64,000 nucleotides of DNA from Cylindrotheca closterium (lineage: Eukaryota; Bacillariophyta; Bacillariophyceae; Bacillariales; Bacillariaceae). The notes under the pieces are model-generated. The model did no database searches and was not told the DNA's origin. It saw only the letters and a program-made list of their open reading frames with translations. The stretch lies in contig CAKOGP040002014.1 of NCBI GenBank assembly GCA_933822405.4, positions 62,001 to 126,000 of the forward strand. Direction: 5' to 3'. Positions 30,937 through 41,063 of this stretch are shown one piece after another (positions within the stretch are counted from its first letter, which is position 1; the number at the start of each line of letters is the position of its first letter). Made by a program: the position numbers and the translations under genes.

Positions 30937-31424
30937 AATTGCAGTTTAGTATTGTTGGTGCATTCGAAATGAATACATCCATCCATCCATCCATCAATCA
31001 TCGCAATCAATCCTCGAGAAAAAAAACTGGAGGATGTTATTTTATATGTATTATAATGAAGTAGGACTAAGCAATAACAGTGAATGTACAAAGATAAGCC
31101 AAGGAAAACCAATTGTGACTCCTTGACCCGTTGGAAGTAATTATTATTGGTATCATAGGACAGGACTTTCAAGGAACAATAACATGGGAGTATCTGCTGA
31201 AGTACTTGCTTCGTAGTCTCCTCCGATCCATTTGGCGGCGAGGTCGCCGTATATACACGGTAATATCATGTAGCCCTATACTCATGCCTACAGTATCTCT
31301 TCAAGTTTCATGATGGATCACTTGTGCCGCCGCTACATCGCAAAAGGTACAGTACTATACCCACAGCGGCATTCGGCCATGACATCCTGCCATAATATCA
31401 TACTGCACAATTATATCATACTGC
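30937..31424. other. Intergenic, convergent 3' ends
   Basis: Contains a short (CCAT)n run (about 30980-30995). No gene seen. Confidence 0.5.
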
Positions 31425-32369
31425 TCATTTGGAGTTCCATTCCTTTATAAAACGAATTTGATCGGGAGTTTCAGGTGAAAACGAACTTTCCAGGCTTCTT
31501 CCAGACGTCTGAAACAATCGATTCAGTTCTTGCAGTGCTTCGTCCCCATTATCATAATTCCCATATTGCTTCAAAAAGCAACCGACCGTGGTTCCAGTTC
31601 GACCAATGCCGCCTCGACAATGGACGTAAATGGTTTGGTTCCGTTCGTTCATGGCTTGATTCATGTCTTCTAAAAGTTCCTTCATGAGATTGGGATTGGA
31701 AGGAATCCCAAAATCGGGAATGGAATATCGATGGTATTCCACTGGTCGGCTAGAATTATGTTGCCGATTCCTCAAGGCTGCCTCCTCCTTGAGAATGGAT
31801 TCGTACTCGGGTTTTTCGCCCGGAAAGGTCAAATCAAAAAAGCAAGTCACGCCAAGATCCAAATAGGCTCGCAATTTTTGTTGGGACGCCTCTGGAGTAG
31901 CAGCTCCTGGATATTCCCCAGCAAGAAAGGCATTGGGAATCACCCAATAGGTATTGCCGTTGGGTCTTGGTGGTTGGATCAATGGGCCGACGAGTTTCTG
32001 TTTGTTCTGTAATATATTATTCTTATCATCAGTATGATTGGAATCACCACCACCACCACCACCATAGTCATGATTGGTATCACGATGATGAAACAATGAT
32101 ATAGCAAGGTCACGATGGTGGATTCTACTAGCCACTTGTGCCAAGGATAACAATGATATGGACACCAATGACCTGTGATACTGTGTTATTTTTCGAGATG
32201 AGATGAACGTACTAGCAGGAGGATGCCTCCAGGCTGCTGCCAGGGAAGAAGTAGGACCGCCTTGACGATGACTCGCTAGTGAGAGCGTGACAGAAAAGAA
32301 CCACCTCAGAGAGCGAGACATCATTCTAGAGTGTTTTGAGAAAATTGATGATGATGATGGTGACTGCAT
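31425..32369 (-). CDS. Cysteine-based protein phosphatase (DSP/PTP fold)
   Basis: 314 residues. The signature loop is VHCRGGIGRTGT (HCx5R then T), near residue 250. Upstream of it lies the substrate-side strand and Asp region: FFDLTFPGEKPEYE and YHRYSIPDFGIPSN, where PDFG gives the likely general acid Asp. The N-terminal 110 residues are rich in Ser, Arg and hydrophobics, without a domain; this and an almost complete lack of early acids would suit a mitochondrial or plastid presequence. A poly-Gly and His/Asp-rich linker follows. Met16 and Met17 are alternative starts (32324, 32321). The phosphatase could act on phosphotyrosine, phosphoserine or a non-protein substrate; the GEYPG motif resembles bacterial-type small PTPs. 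Confidence 0.85.
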   Translation of the reverse strand: MQSPSSSSIFSKHSRMMSRSLRWFFSVTLSLASHRQGGPTSSLAAAWRHPPASTFISSRKITQYHRSLVSISLLSLAQVASRIHHRDLAISLFHHRDTNHDYGGGGGGDSNHTDDKNNILQNKQKLVGPLIQPPRPNGNTYWVIPNAFLAGEYPGAATPEASQQKLRAYLDLGVTCFFDLTFPGEKPEYESILKEEAALRNRQHNSSRPVEYHRYSIPDFGIPSNPNLMKELLEDMNQAMNERNQTIYVHCRGGIGRTGTTVGCFLKQYGNYDNGDEALQELNRLFQTSGRSLESSFSPETPDQIRFIKEWNSK

Positions 32370-32710
32370 GTGAGTATTATTATACTGGCAATAAAAGGCA
32401 TGTTCAGTGTGATGAGAACCCCATAATGACCCAAACGCCCCCCTCCCCCAATACGGAAAAAATCATACGGTACAGAAAAGAAAAAGAGGAAAGAGAAAAA
32501 TAAGGGAGGGAAAATCTAATCGTTTACGCAATTCGTATATGATATTATTGTATTGTATATTGTATTCTTCCAATATATTCCCCCGTTACACAAGGTCTGT
32601 TGATGAATACTAGTCATGACCAGACCAATGCCATGCGCGGTTCAGTCATGATACACTTCAATTGTCGTTTAAGAAGGAAGACAAACAATTTGAAATGAAG
32701 CAAAATATAG
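32370..32710. other. Intergenic, between divergent genes
   Basis: A-rich stretch at 32470-32500 and a C-run near 32440. No gene seen. Confidence 0.5.
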
Positions 32711-33577
32711 ATGACGACTGTGATAAGAACAGGAGTAGACTCCTATAGCGTTAAGCAAAACTCAGATAGTGGAATAATGGAGGATGTAACATCAGATGGA
32801 CCGGAGGAGTCCGGAGTGGACGTTGTGGTTCGCCCTCCCGCAGATGGCCTTTTAGTCGGTAGAGGTTTACTCACACGCCATTTCGGAAACAAATCTCTCT
32901 ATTTCTTGGCGGTTGCATCAGTGAGTGTTATCACTGTGGTGGTATTGCTGCAGAGCAATGGGGTGGTATTGCTGCAGAGCAATCGGGACGTGGATTGTAC
33001 GATGAGGAGTGGCCATTACGATGTTTCTACTTGCGATCAGCACGCTCATGATATAAATGGCATGCTGAAGGAAGAGGAGGTTTTAGTCAAAACTATACTA
33101 TCCGAAGGTGGTTCTACAGCCGGTGTTTTTGCTGTAGAAAAAACACTTGGTGAGATCGGTTTTAAAAGTCCAGACGTCACAGCGAGCACGAGTGTAACAT
33201 GCGTGGATGGTGAGTATTCTTTCTCACTTTCAGGAAACGGTTTATTTGCGAGCGAAGTTCTTGAGGACAAACTTCCCAACAACTGTCACATTACAGGATT
33301 AGGTTACTATGCGGATGCGCCGTGTGACGATAATCCAGGCGTAGGGTTGTGCGACAGCGGCATATGGCCAGTCGACGCTTCGACGTGCCAAGCTTTGGAG
33401 GAGGCACAAGACGTTCTCAATACAGTCGGGGTCGACGGAGATAGTTACGCAGCGGCTATTACTACCTATTGTGGGCAAAAGGGCCAGAGAAACTTGATAC
33501 AAACTTGTGGCGATGGTTATAAGGCGGGTTGTTTTGGGGCAGCGTCGAACTTTGTAAATGTTAGAAATAGAAAATAG
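32711..33577 (+). CDS. Small type II membrane protein with Cys-rich outer domain
   Basis: 288 residues, single exon. The acidic N-terminus (about 58 residues) has no signal peptide. A hydrophobic segment at about residues 63-85 (LYFLAVASVSVITVVVLLQS) is followed by a duplicated GVVLLQSN, which comes from a perfect-looking 24-bp repeat. The remaining 190 residues hold about 11 Cys, in pairs such as CVDGEYSF, CHITGLGYYADAPCDDNPGVGLCDSG, STCQALEEAQ, YCGQKG, TCGDGYKAGC. The Cys pattern suggests disulphides and an extracytoplasmic or lumenal location. I recognise no family. Confidence 0.65.
   Translation: MTTVIRTGVDSYSVKQNSDSGIMEDVTSDGPEESGVDVVVRPPADGLLVGRGLLTRHFGNKSLYFLAVASVSVITVVVLLQSNGVVLLQSNRDVDCTMRSGHYDVSTCDQHAHDINGMLKEEEVLVKTILSEGGSTAGVFAVEKTLGEIGFKSPDVTASTSVTCVDGEYSFSLSGNGLFASEVLEDKLPNNCHITGLGYYADAPCDDNPGVGLCDSGIWPVDASTCQALEEAQDVLNTVGVDGDSYAAAITTYCGQKGQRNLIQTCGDGYKAGCFGAASNFVNVRNRK
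32939..32986 (+). repeat. Tandem 24-bp repeat, 2 copies
   Basis: GTGGTATTGCTGCAGAGCAA then T(G/C)GG occurs twice in tandem and in frame, extending the membrane segment by eight residues. Confidence 0.9.
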
Positions 33578-33909
33578 GAACAACTGTCGTCAAAATTTTC
33601 ATTCAGATGAGTAATTAGCTCTGCACTGTCCATGTGACCAATCAGGTCTACATGCACTTCACTGATAATAATGAATTCTTTTTGGGCCACTTATTTCTGT
33701 TTTGGAAAACGAAATACGCATGATCAAGCATGAATCAGACCAATCAGAATCCACCAAGATGCCACTTTTTTCTGTTTTGGATGCTTGTCTCCTTCACCTT
33801 CCTACTGGGTACTTCACCTCTTCCTGACAAAGAGATTGTGACCTATACCATACTACTAAGCACCACACAATAATTATTTAACCATTGACTACTGGTAATC
33901 TTCATTAAT
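33578..33909. other. Intergenic
   Basis: Two similar stretches (CCAATCAG, and CACTT-TTTCTGTTTTGGA) recur at about 33640-33710 and 33740-33785. No gene seen. Confidence 0.45.
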
Positions 33910-34620
33910 CTACAAATCTTTCATTTGGTCTAAAGCACAACCGGTAAGCCATATTGTGTCACAAACTTCTATCCCGTGTAGGAGGATTCGGAAGCGCCCT
34001 TTCATTATTCCAAAGGTAAACTCTAAATCTTTCCTCATACTCTTCAACCACTTGCTAAATCGCATCTCCAAGTAGGTTGTCCACACCTTCAGCTTCATAG
34101 GAGCGAGGCACTAAAACAGACCAATGAAGATATCCGTTGTCGACCATTGTCCAAGCCCCTGAGTGTTCTTCCACCTCCCTCCTTTCAATTCCATCATCAT
34201 CTAATTCAAGAAGAGTGATAATGAGGTCCCCATACAGTTCACCCTTTCTGAGTTGATTGGCAAGTTCGTCAAAGCGGATCAAGGTATTGTCCGACCATCC
34301 ACCAGGATGACCTTTAGTAGTTGAGAGAATGCGCTGCCGGCGGTAGAATGTTGTGTTATATATGTCCCTGTGGGCATTGGAAGCTTGAAGGAATCATGGT
34401 GATTCCTAAAAACATCTGAGCATGCCTCTGACTCTTCAATTTCCCTGTTTCTTGGGTTTTGAAAGTACAGCATGGGGTCTTGATCTCTTGTAGTTGGGTC
34501 AACACAGCTTATCACTGATGATGATAATTTATTATGAAATGATAAATGCGATTTTTTAGCTTGAAATATATGACGAGCGCGAAATATAAGATCGTGCGCG
34601 AGGTCATTCATTTGTAATCA
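33910..34620 (-). pseudogene. Broken PIF/Harbinger-like (DDE_Tnp_4 / plant transposon protein) transposase
   Basis: Three overlapping minus-strand frames read in order give pieces of one transposase: KGHPGGWSDNTLIRFDE, then AWTMVDNGYLHWSVLVP, where VDNGYLHW is a DDE-domain motif, then RFSKWLKSMRKDLEFTFGIM with KGRFRILLHGIEV and IWLTGCALDQM. These are characteristic of PIF/Harbinger-type transposases. At least two frameshifts separate the pieces (near 34280 and near 34070), so the copy is inactive. No terminal inverted repeats or target duplication were identified. It lies upstream of the gene at 34790. Confidence 0.75.
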
Positions 34621-34751
34621 AAGTGGTCGAATATGCAGCTCTTTTTCCCCGCCCCATTGTAGAATACCGCATTTTTAAAAATAGGTACGCAGTATACTCA
34701 TTCCTCATATATATAGATACCTAACAACAAACAGAGGAAGAATGAGATACA

Positions 34752-34759
34752 TACCGGTA
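34752..34759. promoter_or_regulatory. TACCGGTA palindrome
   Basis: Only about 31 bp before the ATG at 34790, the closest of the 14 copies to a coding start. Confidence 0.35.
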
Positions 34760-34789
34760 TAGCGCAAAGTCAAAACCGCATTTTTCAAT

Positions 34790-36145
34790 ATGACGTATTG
34801 GAGTATTTTCTCTTCACAGCGTCAGCGTCAGCGTCTGGGGAGGGAAAGGAAAGCGAATCACAATAATGGTTCGTGTCGCCAGCACTGGAGGTTACGAATG
34901 CTACTGCTGGTAGTATTGCTGGTCATCGCCTTATTTTTCCTTTCCTATCCCAATGAAAGTCTTCAGCTACTGCCTTATTCACTGGAAGACTTGCAACAAT
35001 CCAATCCTTTTGGTCTATCAGCAACTCCCAAAACAACAACCGATTCTTCATCAGATGTGGATGATGGTATGAATCTTCTCTTGTACATTACGACTCACTT
35101 CTCAGCACAGCATTTACGATATTTTCATTGCTGCTGGCCCAAATTGGTTCAAGAATCGCCATTGATATCTTCGGCACATGTGCTCATTGTGGCATCCAAT
35201 CATACTCCGGTCGACAGTACCGAATTGAACTATCTGTCAAACCAATTGTTTCAACACAATCCAAGCTACCAAATTCACTTTTTGGATCAATACAATGATA
35301 ACAATCCTTGCGAAAAGTTTCGAAATGAAGTCCCCAAAGGATCCAATGCAAATAATAATCCACTCAAACTGCCCGTCAATTACAAACAATGCATGGCCAA
35401 TTTGGGTGTTAGAGCCGGATTTGAACATGGTTGGGTATATGGTTATAGTAGTCATGATACCACCAACAGTGGTGGTGGTGGTGGCGCTATTACGGGAGAA
35501 GAATCATTATCCTCCAAACGACGACGACGACGACGAATATCCTATGTACACTTTGACTGGATGATTCGGATCAATCCCGATGTCTTGATTCGAAAATCCA
35601 AATGGTTATTGGAAACCATGCGAGCATCGATGGATGCACTGCCAAGATCCGTCTTATTGGATACCACCACAACATTATTGTCCACCACAACATCACCACC
35701 GCTGATTGAAAATAATGCCACCTTGGCCATTGTGGTACATTGTGCTACCCGTCAATTGCATACGGATTTCTTTGCTCTTCGTCCACATCATTGGGGGAAT
35801 CATCACTATTATGCGAATGATGGTGAGAACAACAACAGTACTACAACTGCTATTACTACTGCTACTACAACTACTACTACTACTACTGCCTTTTCGAAAA
35901 TGGGACGCAAGGGCAACAAGTGGAATCATGAACGAACCGCCTACAAGGAAATGGCTCATTTATGGACCAATGGCAACAGCAACATCAAGTATCTTCCAGA
36001 TGTGGATCCCAGCGAAGGATCTTGCAGGGTACGAGGGAAGAATGCATCCGTCTATCACGTTCACGATTCCTGTCAAGAAGAAGGAGGAGGAGGAGCTGAC
36101 ATGGAATGTTTGGCCTTGGATGGATGGGATTTGAGCCAGTTGTAG
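34790..36145 (+). CDS. Type II membrane protein, possible Golgi glycosyltransferase
   Basis: 451 residues, single exon. A basic N-terminus (QRQRQRLGRERK) is followed by one hydrophobic anchor at about residues 36-54 (MLLLVVLLVIALFFLSY), then a lumenal domain. Conserved-looking parts: LLLYITTHFSAQHLRYFHCCWPKLV, HVLIVASNHTPVDSTELNYL, HFDWMIRINPDVLIRKSKWL, where the INPD could be a DxD-like site, and FFALRPHH-GN. Low-complexity Gly and Thr runs interrupt the domain. The layout (short cytosolic tail, signal anchor, stem, catalytic domain) is that of Golgi glycosyltransferases; family assignment is inference. Confidence 0.75.
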   Translation: MTYWSIFSSQRQRQRLGRERKANHNNGSCRQHWRLRMLLLVVLLVIALFFLSYPNESLQLLPYSLEDLQQSNPFGLSATPKTTTDSSSDVDDGMNLLLYITTHFSAQHLRYFHCCWPKLVQESPLISSAHVLIVASNHTPVDSTELNYLSNQLFQHNPSYQIHFLDQYNDNNPCEKFRNEVPKGSNANNNPLKLPVNYKQCMANLGVRAGFEHGWVYGYSSHDTTNSGGGGGAITGEESLSSKRRRRRRISYVHFDWMIRINPDVLIRKSKWLLETMRASMDALPRSVLLDTTTTLLSTTTSPPLIENNATLAIVVHCATRQLHTDFFALRPHHWGNHHYYANDGENNNSTTTAITTATTTTTTTTAFSKMGRKGNKWNHERTAYKEMAHLWTNGNSNIKYLPDVDPSEGSCRVRGKNASVYHVHDSCQEEGGGGADMECLALDGWDLSQL

Positions 36146-36335
36146 GCAAGCAGAATATAATGAGGCAGAGATATGCTACAAACCCAAGACTCCTTCTTGA
36201 TCCATCGTCATTTATTGCATTGATCTTCCCCCAAAATAATGATGCACTACATGGTTATCTCACTATAAAATATCTAAGCATTCCATGCATCAAAAGTTCA
36301 TAGATTAGGTTGTTATTGACATGGATAATGTACAA

Positions 36336-37217
36336 TCAACAAATATGATGATGCTGTCGACCTGCTGGTATTCCCACATAGGACAATATTTCCCAAAACA
36401 AGCCAATCATTTCTCGTTCCTTGGCATATCCAAAAATGTCCATCACAAACCTGGTCTTGTCGTCAACAACTGGCAAGATGAAATGAAAAGGCTTGTTGTT
36501 ACTACTCTGCATTCGATTCCACTGCAAGGCACATGCATCCAATATGACTCGTCTCAGTTCGATATTATCAATAAAGGCAAGTTGTTTCTTGGTCGTCTCT
36601 TCCAAATACCGAAGAATCTCAGTATCCTTGTGATAATAAATGGCCCGATCCAAGGGCCGATTCCCATCCGCAGAGGGCACCACCAATGCCAGCGGATAGG
36701 CTTCTACCAACAGCCGAAAGGTTTCCACATTGCTGGAAAATCGAGCGCAAAAGTGCAAACACAGCCGGGCCCCATTGGGAACCGGAGTCGATAATAGGGC
36801 GCGTCGTTCATCAGGTGTCAAGAGGCTCAACATTTCGGCAATCACCGATACTGGAGCGTCATGGTAGACGGCCAAAATGAGAGAAGACCATCCCATTCGG
36901 TTGAGCTGACCAATCTGTTGTGGATTCTTTTGAATGAAAGTACTAACTGTGGGCCACGCCTTGTTTCGAATGTGTTTGTGAAGTGGACATTTCATCAATC
37001 TGTTATTGCTTTGGTTTGCGCTGTTGGGAGAGTTGGAAGAATAATATTGTTCGGCATAAGAATCTGAAACTGCCATGTAGTCCGAAGTCTCAGCATAGCC
37101 TAATGTTGCAAGCTTTAGGACAGCGTCACTCGAAACGACAACGGCATCATGAATGCCATTTTCCTCGACATGTCGTAGCTGTGTGGGCGTGTAACAGCCT
37201 GTGCGTGGCCAAGTCAT
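36336..37217 (-). CDS. Ankyrin-like protein (second copy type)
   Basis: 293 residues, single exon. The central part holds two to three diverged ankyrin-like units: NRMGWSSLILAVYHDAPVSVIAEML, ARLCLHFCARFSSNVETFRLLVEAYP, ALVVPSADGNRPLDRAIYYHKDTEILRYLEE. The pattern of long helices with LHFC..SS...FRLLVEAYP is one I associate with a diatom ankyrin group. A preceding HIRNKAWPTVSTFIQKNPQQ segment forms the first unit. There is no signal peptide. It is unrelated to the ankyrin gene at 857. A protein-interaction role is expected. Confidence 0.75.
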   Translation of the reverse strand: MTWPRTGCYTPTQLRHVEENGIHDAVVVSSDAVLKLATLGYAETSDYMAVSDSYAEQYYSSNSPNSANQSNNRLMKCPLHKHIRNKAWPTVSTFIQKNPQQIGQLNRMGWSSLILAVYHDAPVSVIAEMLSLLTPDERRALLSTPVPNGARLCLHFCARFSSNVETFRLLVEAYPLALVVPSADGNRPLDRAIYYHKDTEILRYLEETTKKQLAFIDNIELRRVILDACALQWNRMQSSNNKPFHFILPVVDDKTRFVMDIFGYAKEREMIGLFWEILSYVGIPAGRQHHHIC

Positions 37218-37913
37218 TCTTCTTTAGACGTTTTTCGTTATGGTTTCCGGTAAAAATGAAGAATGAACTGAGTGGCCTGGCCTGTCGGTTGTTTGAGTTC
37301 AGATCGCTTCAAGACGGGCAAGAACTCCTGGGCTGAATTGTATTTCAACGTAATGACAGAACAGCTTATTTTAAAAGCAAGGATGCCTGTCTCTACAGTG
37401 CCCTCCTTCAATGCTTCCTACTGTATATTGTTGTCAAAGAAGTGAAAAAGATATGATGCTGATGCTGATAAGAAACACCAACACAGAATCATTTCAGAAG
37501 AATCTTTTCTCAGATATACGGTCAATATCTTCCTTATTGTTCTGAAAATTCAGAACTTCAAGCATTCTGATTCGTCGATTTGAAGCATGTGTTTCGCCTT
37601 TGGTTCGGAGTATTCGCCTTACTAGGGACTCACGGGAAGAATTTGTGTATCATTCATTCCCGCATTGTAGGAATGACGTGTTTGATATATTATGTGGCGT
37701 CTGACAAAAGTGCGTATATATCGATCGCATGAGGACAATTTTTTTGATCTGCAACAATAATGTTATTTGTGCAATAATATCTTCCCACAAGACCAACAAG
37801 ATAGATCATCCTGGCATTGACTTTCTAGTAAAAGTGCTCCTCTTCAGTCCTATTCAAGTTTCCCAACAGTCTACTGAAGCCCCTCGAAAAATTTTCCTTC
37901 GATCATCGACAAA
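37218..37913. other. Intergenic, between divergent genes
   Basis: No gene supported in about 700 bp. The last 60 bases before 37914 read as an ordinary 5' leader (CGACAAAATGAC start context). Confidence 0.5.
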
Positions 37914-39563
37914 ATGACAAGACGACTTCACCTGTCAATCCAATTGCTCTTCCTCCTTGCCTTATTGGCATCTTCCATGGTGTCTGCCTTTACCGGTGGC
38001 AGTAGAACCAGCCCTTTCAATTCTCAAAATGTTTCAGGGCTATCATCTTCATCCTACGCGACTACCTTGCCCCGAGGAGGAGGCGGTGGAGGAAATATTC
38101 TGACAACGACGACGACCTCAGTGTTGCTGGGAAAGCGATCATCGAATCTTGATGGTCGAATCCAGCTTCAGTCGGCTGCATCTTCTTCGGCCAGCGAGGA
38201 TAAAAGTACCACCAACAATAGCAAAGACAGCGACGACAACAAGCTTCCCAAGACTATCATTCCCATTTTACTTTCTGTCTTGGCCCTTATTCTCAGCGAA
38301 GGAATTGCCCTCTCGACGTTGCCACTTCATTTGCAATCCATGGGTGCTACTCCCACCACCATTGGCCTTTCCACGAGTGCCTTTTCTATTGCCCAAATGG
38401 TATGTTGTCCATTGTTGGTAAAATGGTCGGCTACCTTGGGACGAACCGCCACTTTGCGAGTCTGCTTGTTGGGCGCCGCCTTGTCGTCCACTTTGATTGC
38501 CAGTGCCCAAAACATTCCCTTGATTTTGGTAGCACGGTTTGCTGCTGGGGCTTTTGCTTCCTCCATTCCTATTGCTCAAGCGGGAGTGACCGATTTGGTA
38601 AAGCCCCATCAAACCGCAATGGCACTCTCACAAGTAAGTGCTGCGAGTCAAACTGGATTGGTAATCGGGCCGATTGCTTCGGCATTGGTTCAGGGGATTT
38701 TGATTTCCTTGGGTGTACCTTCGTCGTATTTGGTCCGTGCTGTCTTTGCATCTTCTGCTGCCTTTGCGCTCGTGGCACTCTTGATTGGAACATTGGCGGC
38801 AAAAGCAAGTCAAGGGGCAGCAGCAGTTGCGGAGGAAACCGAATCGTCAACCACGGAATCTAATACATCATTCCATTTATCGAAAGAATCCCCATCATCA
38901 GCAGCAGCAATCACCACAGATGGCGCCTCCGACTCTAGTTACTCCTTCTTGGTGCAACCCTCACTTCGGTCCATCGCCTTACTCGCCGGATGGGCCTTGA
39001 CCCTCAGTGTTTCCACCTACAGCATGTTCTCCTCTAAATTCTTGGGGTACGCTCAAACACAACTATCGGGAGCCATGAGTACGGGAGCAGCCGTGACTAT
39101 TTTGACACAGATTCTATTGGTACCTCGTCTTGTACCGAGTTTGGGAACACACTTGGCGGATTCGGTCGGATTGGCCATTTTGTCGGCGGGTTTGTTGGGA
39201 ACCTCACTCATCCGGGTCCAACCGATCCATTCCCTCTTTTATTTACTCATTCGAGTGGGAACTGGTATTGTGGATACAGCCACGGCCACTTTGGTCGCCA
39301 CCTATTCCAAGGACCGACAAGAGCGTGGTACTAATCTGGGAATGATTCAATCCACCCGCGCAGGGGCACGCATCTTCACCCCCGTCATTTCAGGGTCGCT
39401 CTTTGCCAGAAGCTGCGCCATGCCAAGGGCACCAGGGTCTCTACCATACTTGGTCAATGCTGCTTGCTGTCTTGCCTTGATACCATTGCCGCTCTTTTTG
39501 AAACGCAAGTTGGGAGGAAGTGGTGGTGATGATGGAGTGAGAAAAAATATGAAGAAGGATTAA
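37914..39563 (+). CDS. Plastid-targeted major facilitator superfamily transporter
   Basis: 549 residues, single exon. The N-terminus is a signal peptide (LSIQLLFLLALLASSMVSA) followed by FTGGSRTS, an ASAFAP-type site with Phe at +1, then a Ser/Thr-rich transit region. The membrane part starts near residue 115 and has about 12 hydrophobic segments in two halves split by an acidic loop. MFS features: STLPLHLQSMGATPTTIGLS in the first helices, VKWSATLGRTATLRVCLLGA for the loop 2-3 region, and FAAGAFASSIPIAQAGVTDL. The second half ends in ERGTNLGMIQSTRAGARIFTP. This suggests an inner plastid envelope carrier; substrate is unknown. Confidence 0.9.
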   Translation: MTRRLHLSIQLLFLLALLASSMVSAFTGGSRTSPFNSQNVSGLSSSSYATTLPRGGGGGGNILTTTTTSVLLGKRSSNLDGRIQLQSAASSSASEDKSTTNNSKDSDDNKLPKTIIPILLSVLALILSEGIALSTLPLHLQSMGATPTTIGLSTSAFSIAQMVCCPLLVKWSATLGRTATLRVCLLGAALSSTLIASAQNIPLILVARFAAGAFASSIPIAQAGVTDLVKPHQTAMALSQVSAASQTGLVIGPIASALVQGILISLGVPSSYLVRAVFASSAAFALVALLIGTLAAKASQGAAAVAEETESSTTESNTSFHLSKESPSSAAAITTDGASDSSYSFLVQPSLRSIALLAGWALTLSVSTYSMFSSKFLGYAQTQLSGAMSTGAAVTILTQILLVPRLVPSLGTHLADSVGLAILSAGLLGTSLIRVQPIHSLFYLLIRVGTGIVDTATATLVATYSKDRQERGTNLGMIQSTRAGARIFTPVISGSLFARSCAMPRAPGSLPYLVNAACCLALIPLPLFLKRKLGGSGGDDGVRKNMKKD

Positions 39564-39928
39564 TAATTCCTGACTACGTGTGAGGAATATGCAGGAGGCC
39601 AGTCATACGGTCATTGAGGCCACTTCTTGAAAGTCAGACACACATGTCAGGACACACTATTATACATGCACAACGTTGACATGATAGCAGGAGCGCTACG
39701 CAATTCAAGATTGTGTCGTTCACATTGATCCATGAGCGATATATGGTTCGATGAATGATTTCATTGCAAAGGATTTTTATGGTATTCCAATTGATTCTCA
39801 GGCCACACTACCGTACAAAAAAGGAGGGATATCAATCATGCCAGCTGTTATTAGTCCTAGTATAATAAAAGTTATTCGACTTCTTTAGAACATACTCGTA
39901 TGCATATTTAAACTTCACCTCTGATCGC
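39564..39928. other. Intergenic, convergent 3' ends
   Basis: No gene seen. Confidence 0.55.
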
Positions 39929-40819
39929 TTATGACTTGGGCTTTTTGACCGAAACTTCGTTCAGTTTCGATTGGGATGGAGCCAACACTGTCAATGGAGA
40001 CTCTCTCATGGTGATAGAAACCCTTCGATCGCTTAGTAGATCCGGATTTGCTATTGCATGTGAAAAATCGTACCTTGCGCTCCCCGTCAGTACTTGTAGG
40101 CACCTACGTTTCAACAAAACCTTCTGTTCTTTCACAGCCAAATTCCGGTGCATGGCTTCATTTCGAAAGGTCATGTAACAGTCTCCCGCCAAACTCAAGT
40201 TGCAAATTGGTTCTTTGGAAAGTTTTCGATCATCCACATGGGATTTGAGCCAATGACCTTGCTTTCGTCGGTAGTCAATGGCATTGGCTTCATTTGGCAA
40301 ACATCCTTTCACAGGAGGGAGGTCTTTCAACTTTGGGACCAAGATCTGTTGAATGAAATCCGGCAATGTGTTTTCAGCCGCATTTACTCTTCGATCTCTC
40401 AAATTACAGTGTACGCCCCAGCGTTTGCCAAATTGATGTCCATTGAATCTAGACGTCTTCCATTGCATGGATTCTGTATCCAAATGCTTCAGTATTTCGG
40501 TCTCTTCTTCCTCGCTGATGAAGTTTTCGTACAAATATAGTCCGGGAATTGGTTCAGAGGATGGCTTTGGGATTGGCTTTTGAGGAGATACCGTGGATTT
40601 TTCTGCTGATTCACCATTGCACAAAGCAGCATGGGATTCCAAGCTGTGAAGAGGGAAGCTTTGACTGCACAGTGGACAGCTTCCAAAGCGGCTCCGCTCT
40701 TCTTGGATAGATTTTGAATGGCTCCTTGGTCGCTTATTGGGCATTTTGGAACCAAAGAAAGATGTCACTCGTTTTTGCTTTTTACTGTTTGCAAACATAC
40801 TGCTGGACGTCTTGTTCAT
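39929..40819 (-). CDS. AlkB-like 2OG-Fe(II) dioxygenase with PIP box and UBZ4-like zinc finger
   Basis: 296 residues from the ATG at 40819; an in-frame Met 21 codons upstream (40882) is possible and sets the numbering used here. Q36-K-R-V39-T-S-F42-F43 fits the PCNA-interacting PIP consensus. C69-x2-C72-x11-H84-x3-C88 fits the Rad18-type UBZ4 ubiquitin-binding finger. The AlkB domain starts near GLYLYENFIS (about 114) and has H215-V-D217, H275 and R287-x5-R293, the usual metal and 2-oxoglutarate residues. Substrate is probably alkylated DNA. The order PIP, finger, oxygenase suggests recruitment to replication forks or monoubiquitinated PCNA. The C-terminus is Lys-rich. Nuclear function is inferred. 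Confidence 0.85.
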   Translation of the reverse strand: MNKTSSSMFANSKKQKRVTSFFGSKMPNKRPRSHSKSIQEERSRFGSCPLCSQSFPLHSLESHAALCNGESAEKSTVSPQKPIPKPSSEPIPGLYLYENFISEEEETEILKHLDTESMQWKTSRFNGHQFGKRWGVHCNLRDRRVNAAENTLPDFIQQILVPKLKDLPPVKGCLPNEANAIDYRRKQGHWLKSHVDDRKLSKEPICNLSLAGDCYMTFRNEAMHRNLAVKEQKVLLKRRCLQVLTGSARYDFSHAIANPDLLSDRRVSITMRESPLTVLAPSQSKLNEVSVKKPKS

Positions 40820-41063
40820 CATGAGTGAGAGGTTATTCTTATTTATATCGTCAAAATCCAATGTGAAAATAACGCAACACAATTCTCTGTGTCCGACAAA
40901 ATCAGTATGACGGACACTTTTTAAAATACCGTCCCAAAACTATTATTACGGGCCACGAATCAGGTACCGCTATAGTGGCAGCTCTACTGTACTTTGAATA
41001 AGAAATTCTTTGATACATGTGATCCACGATAGGATTGCTATATATGTAGGGTAGCCATGGCTA

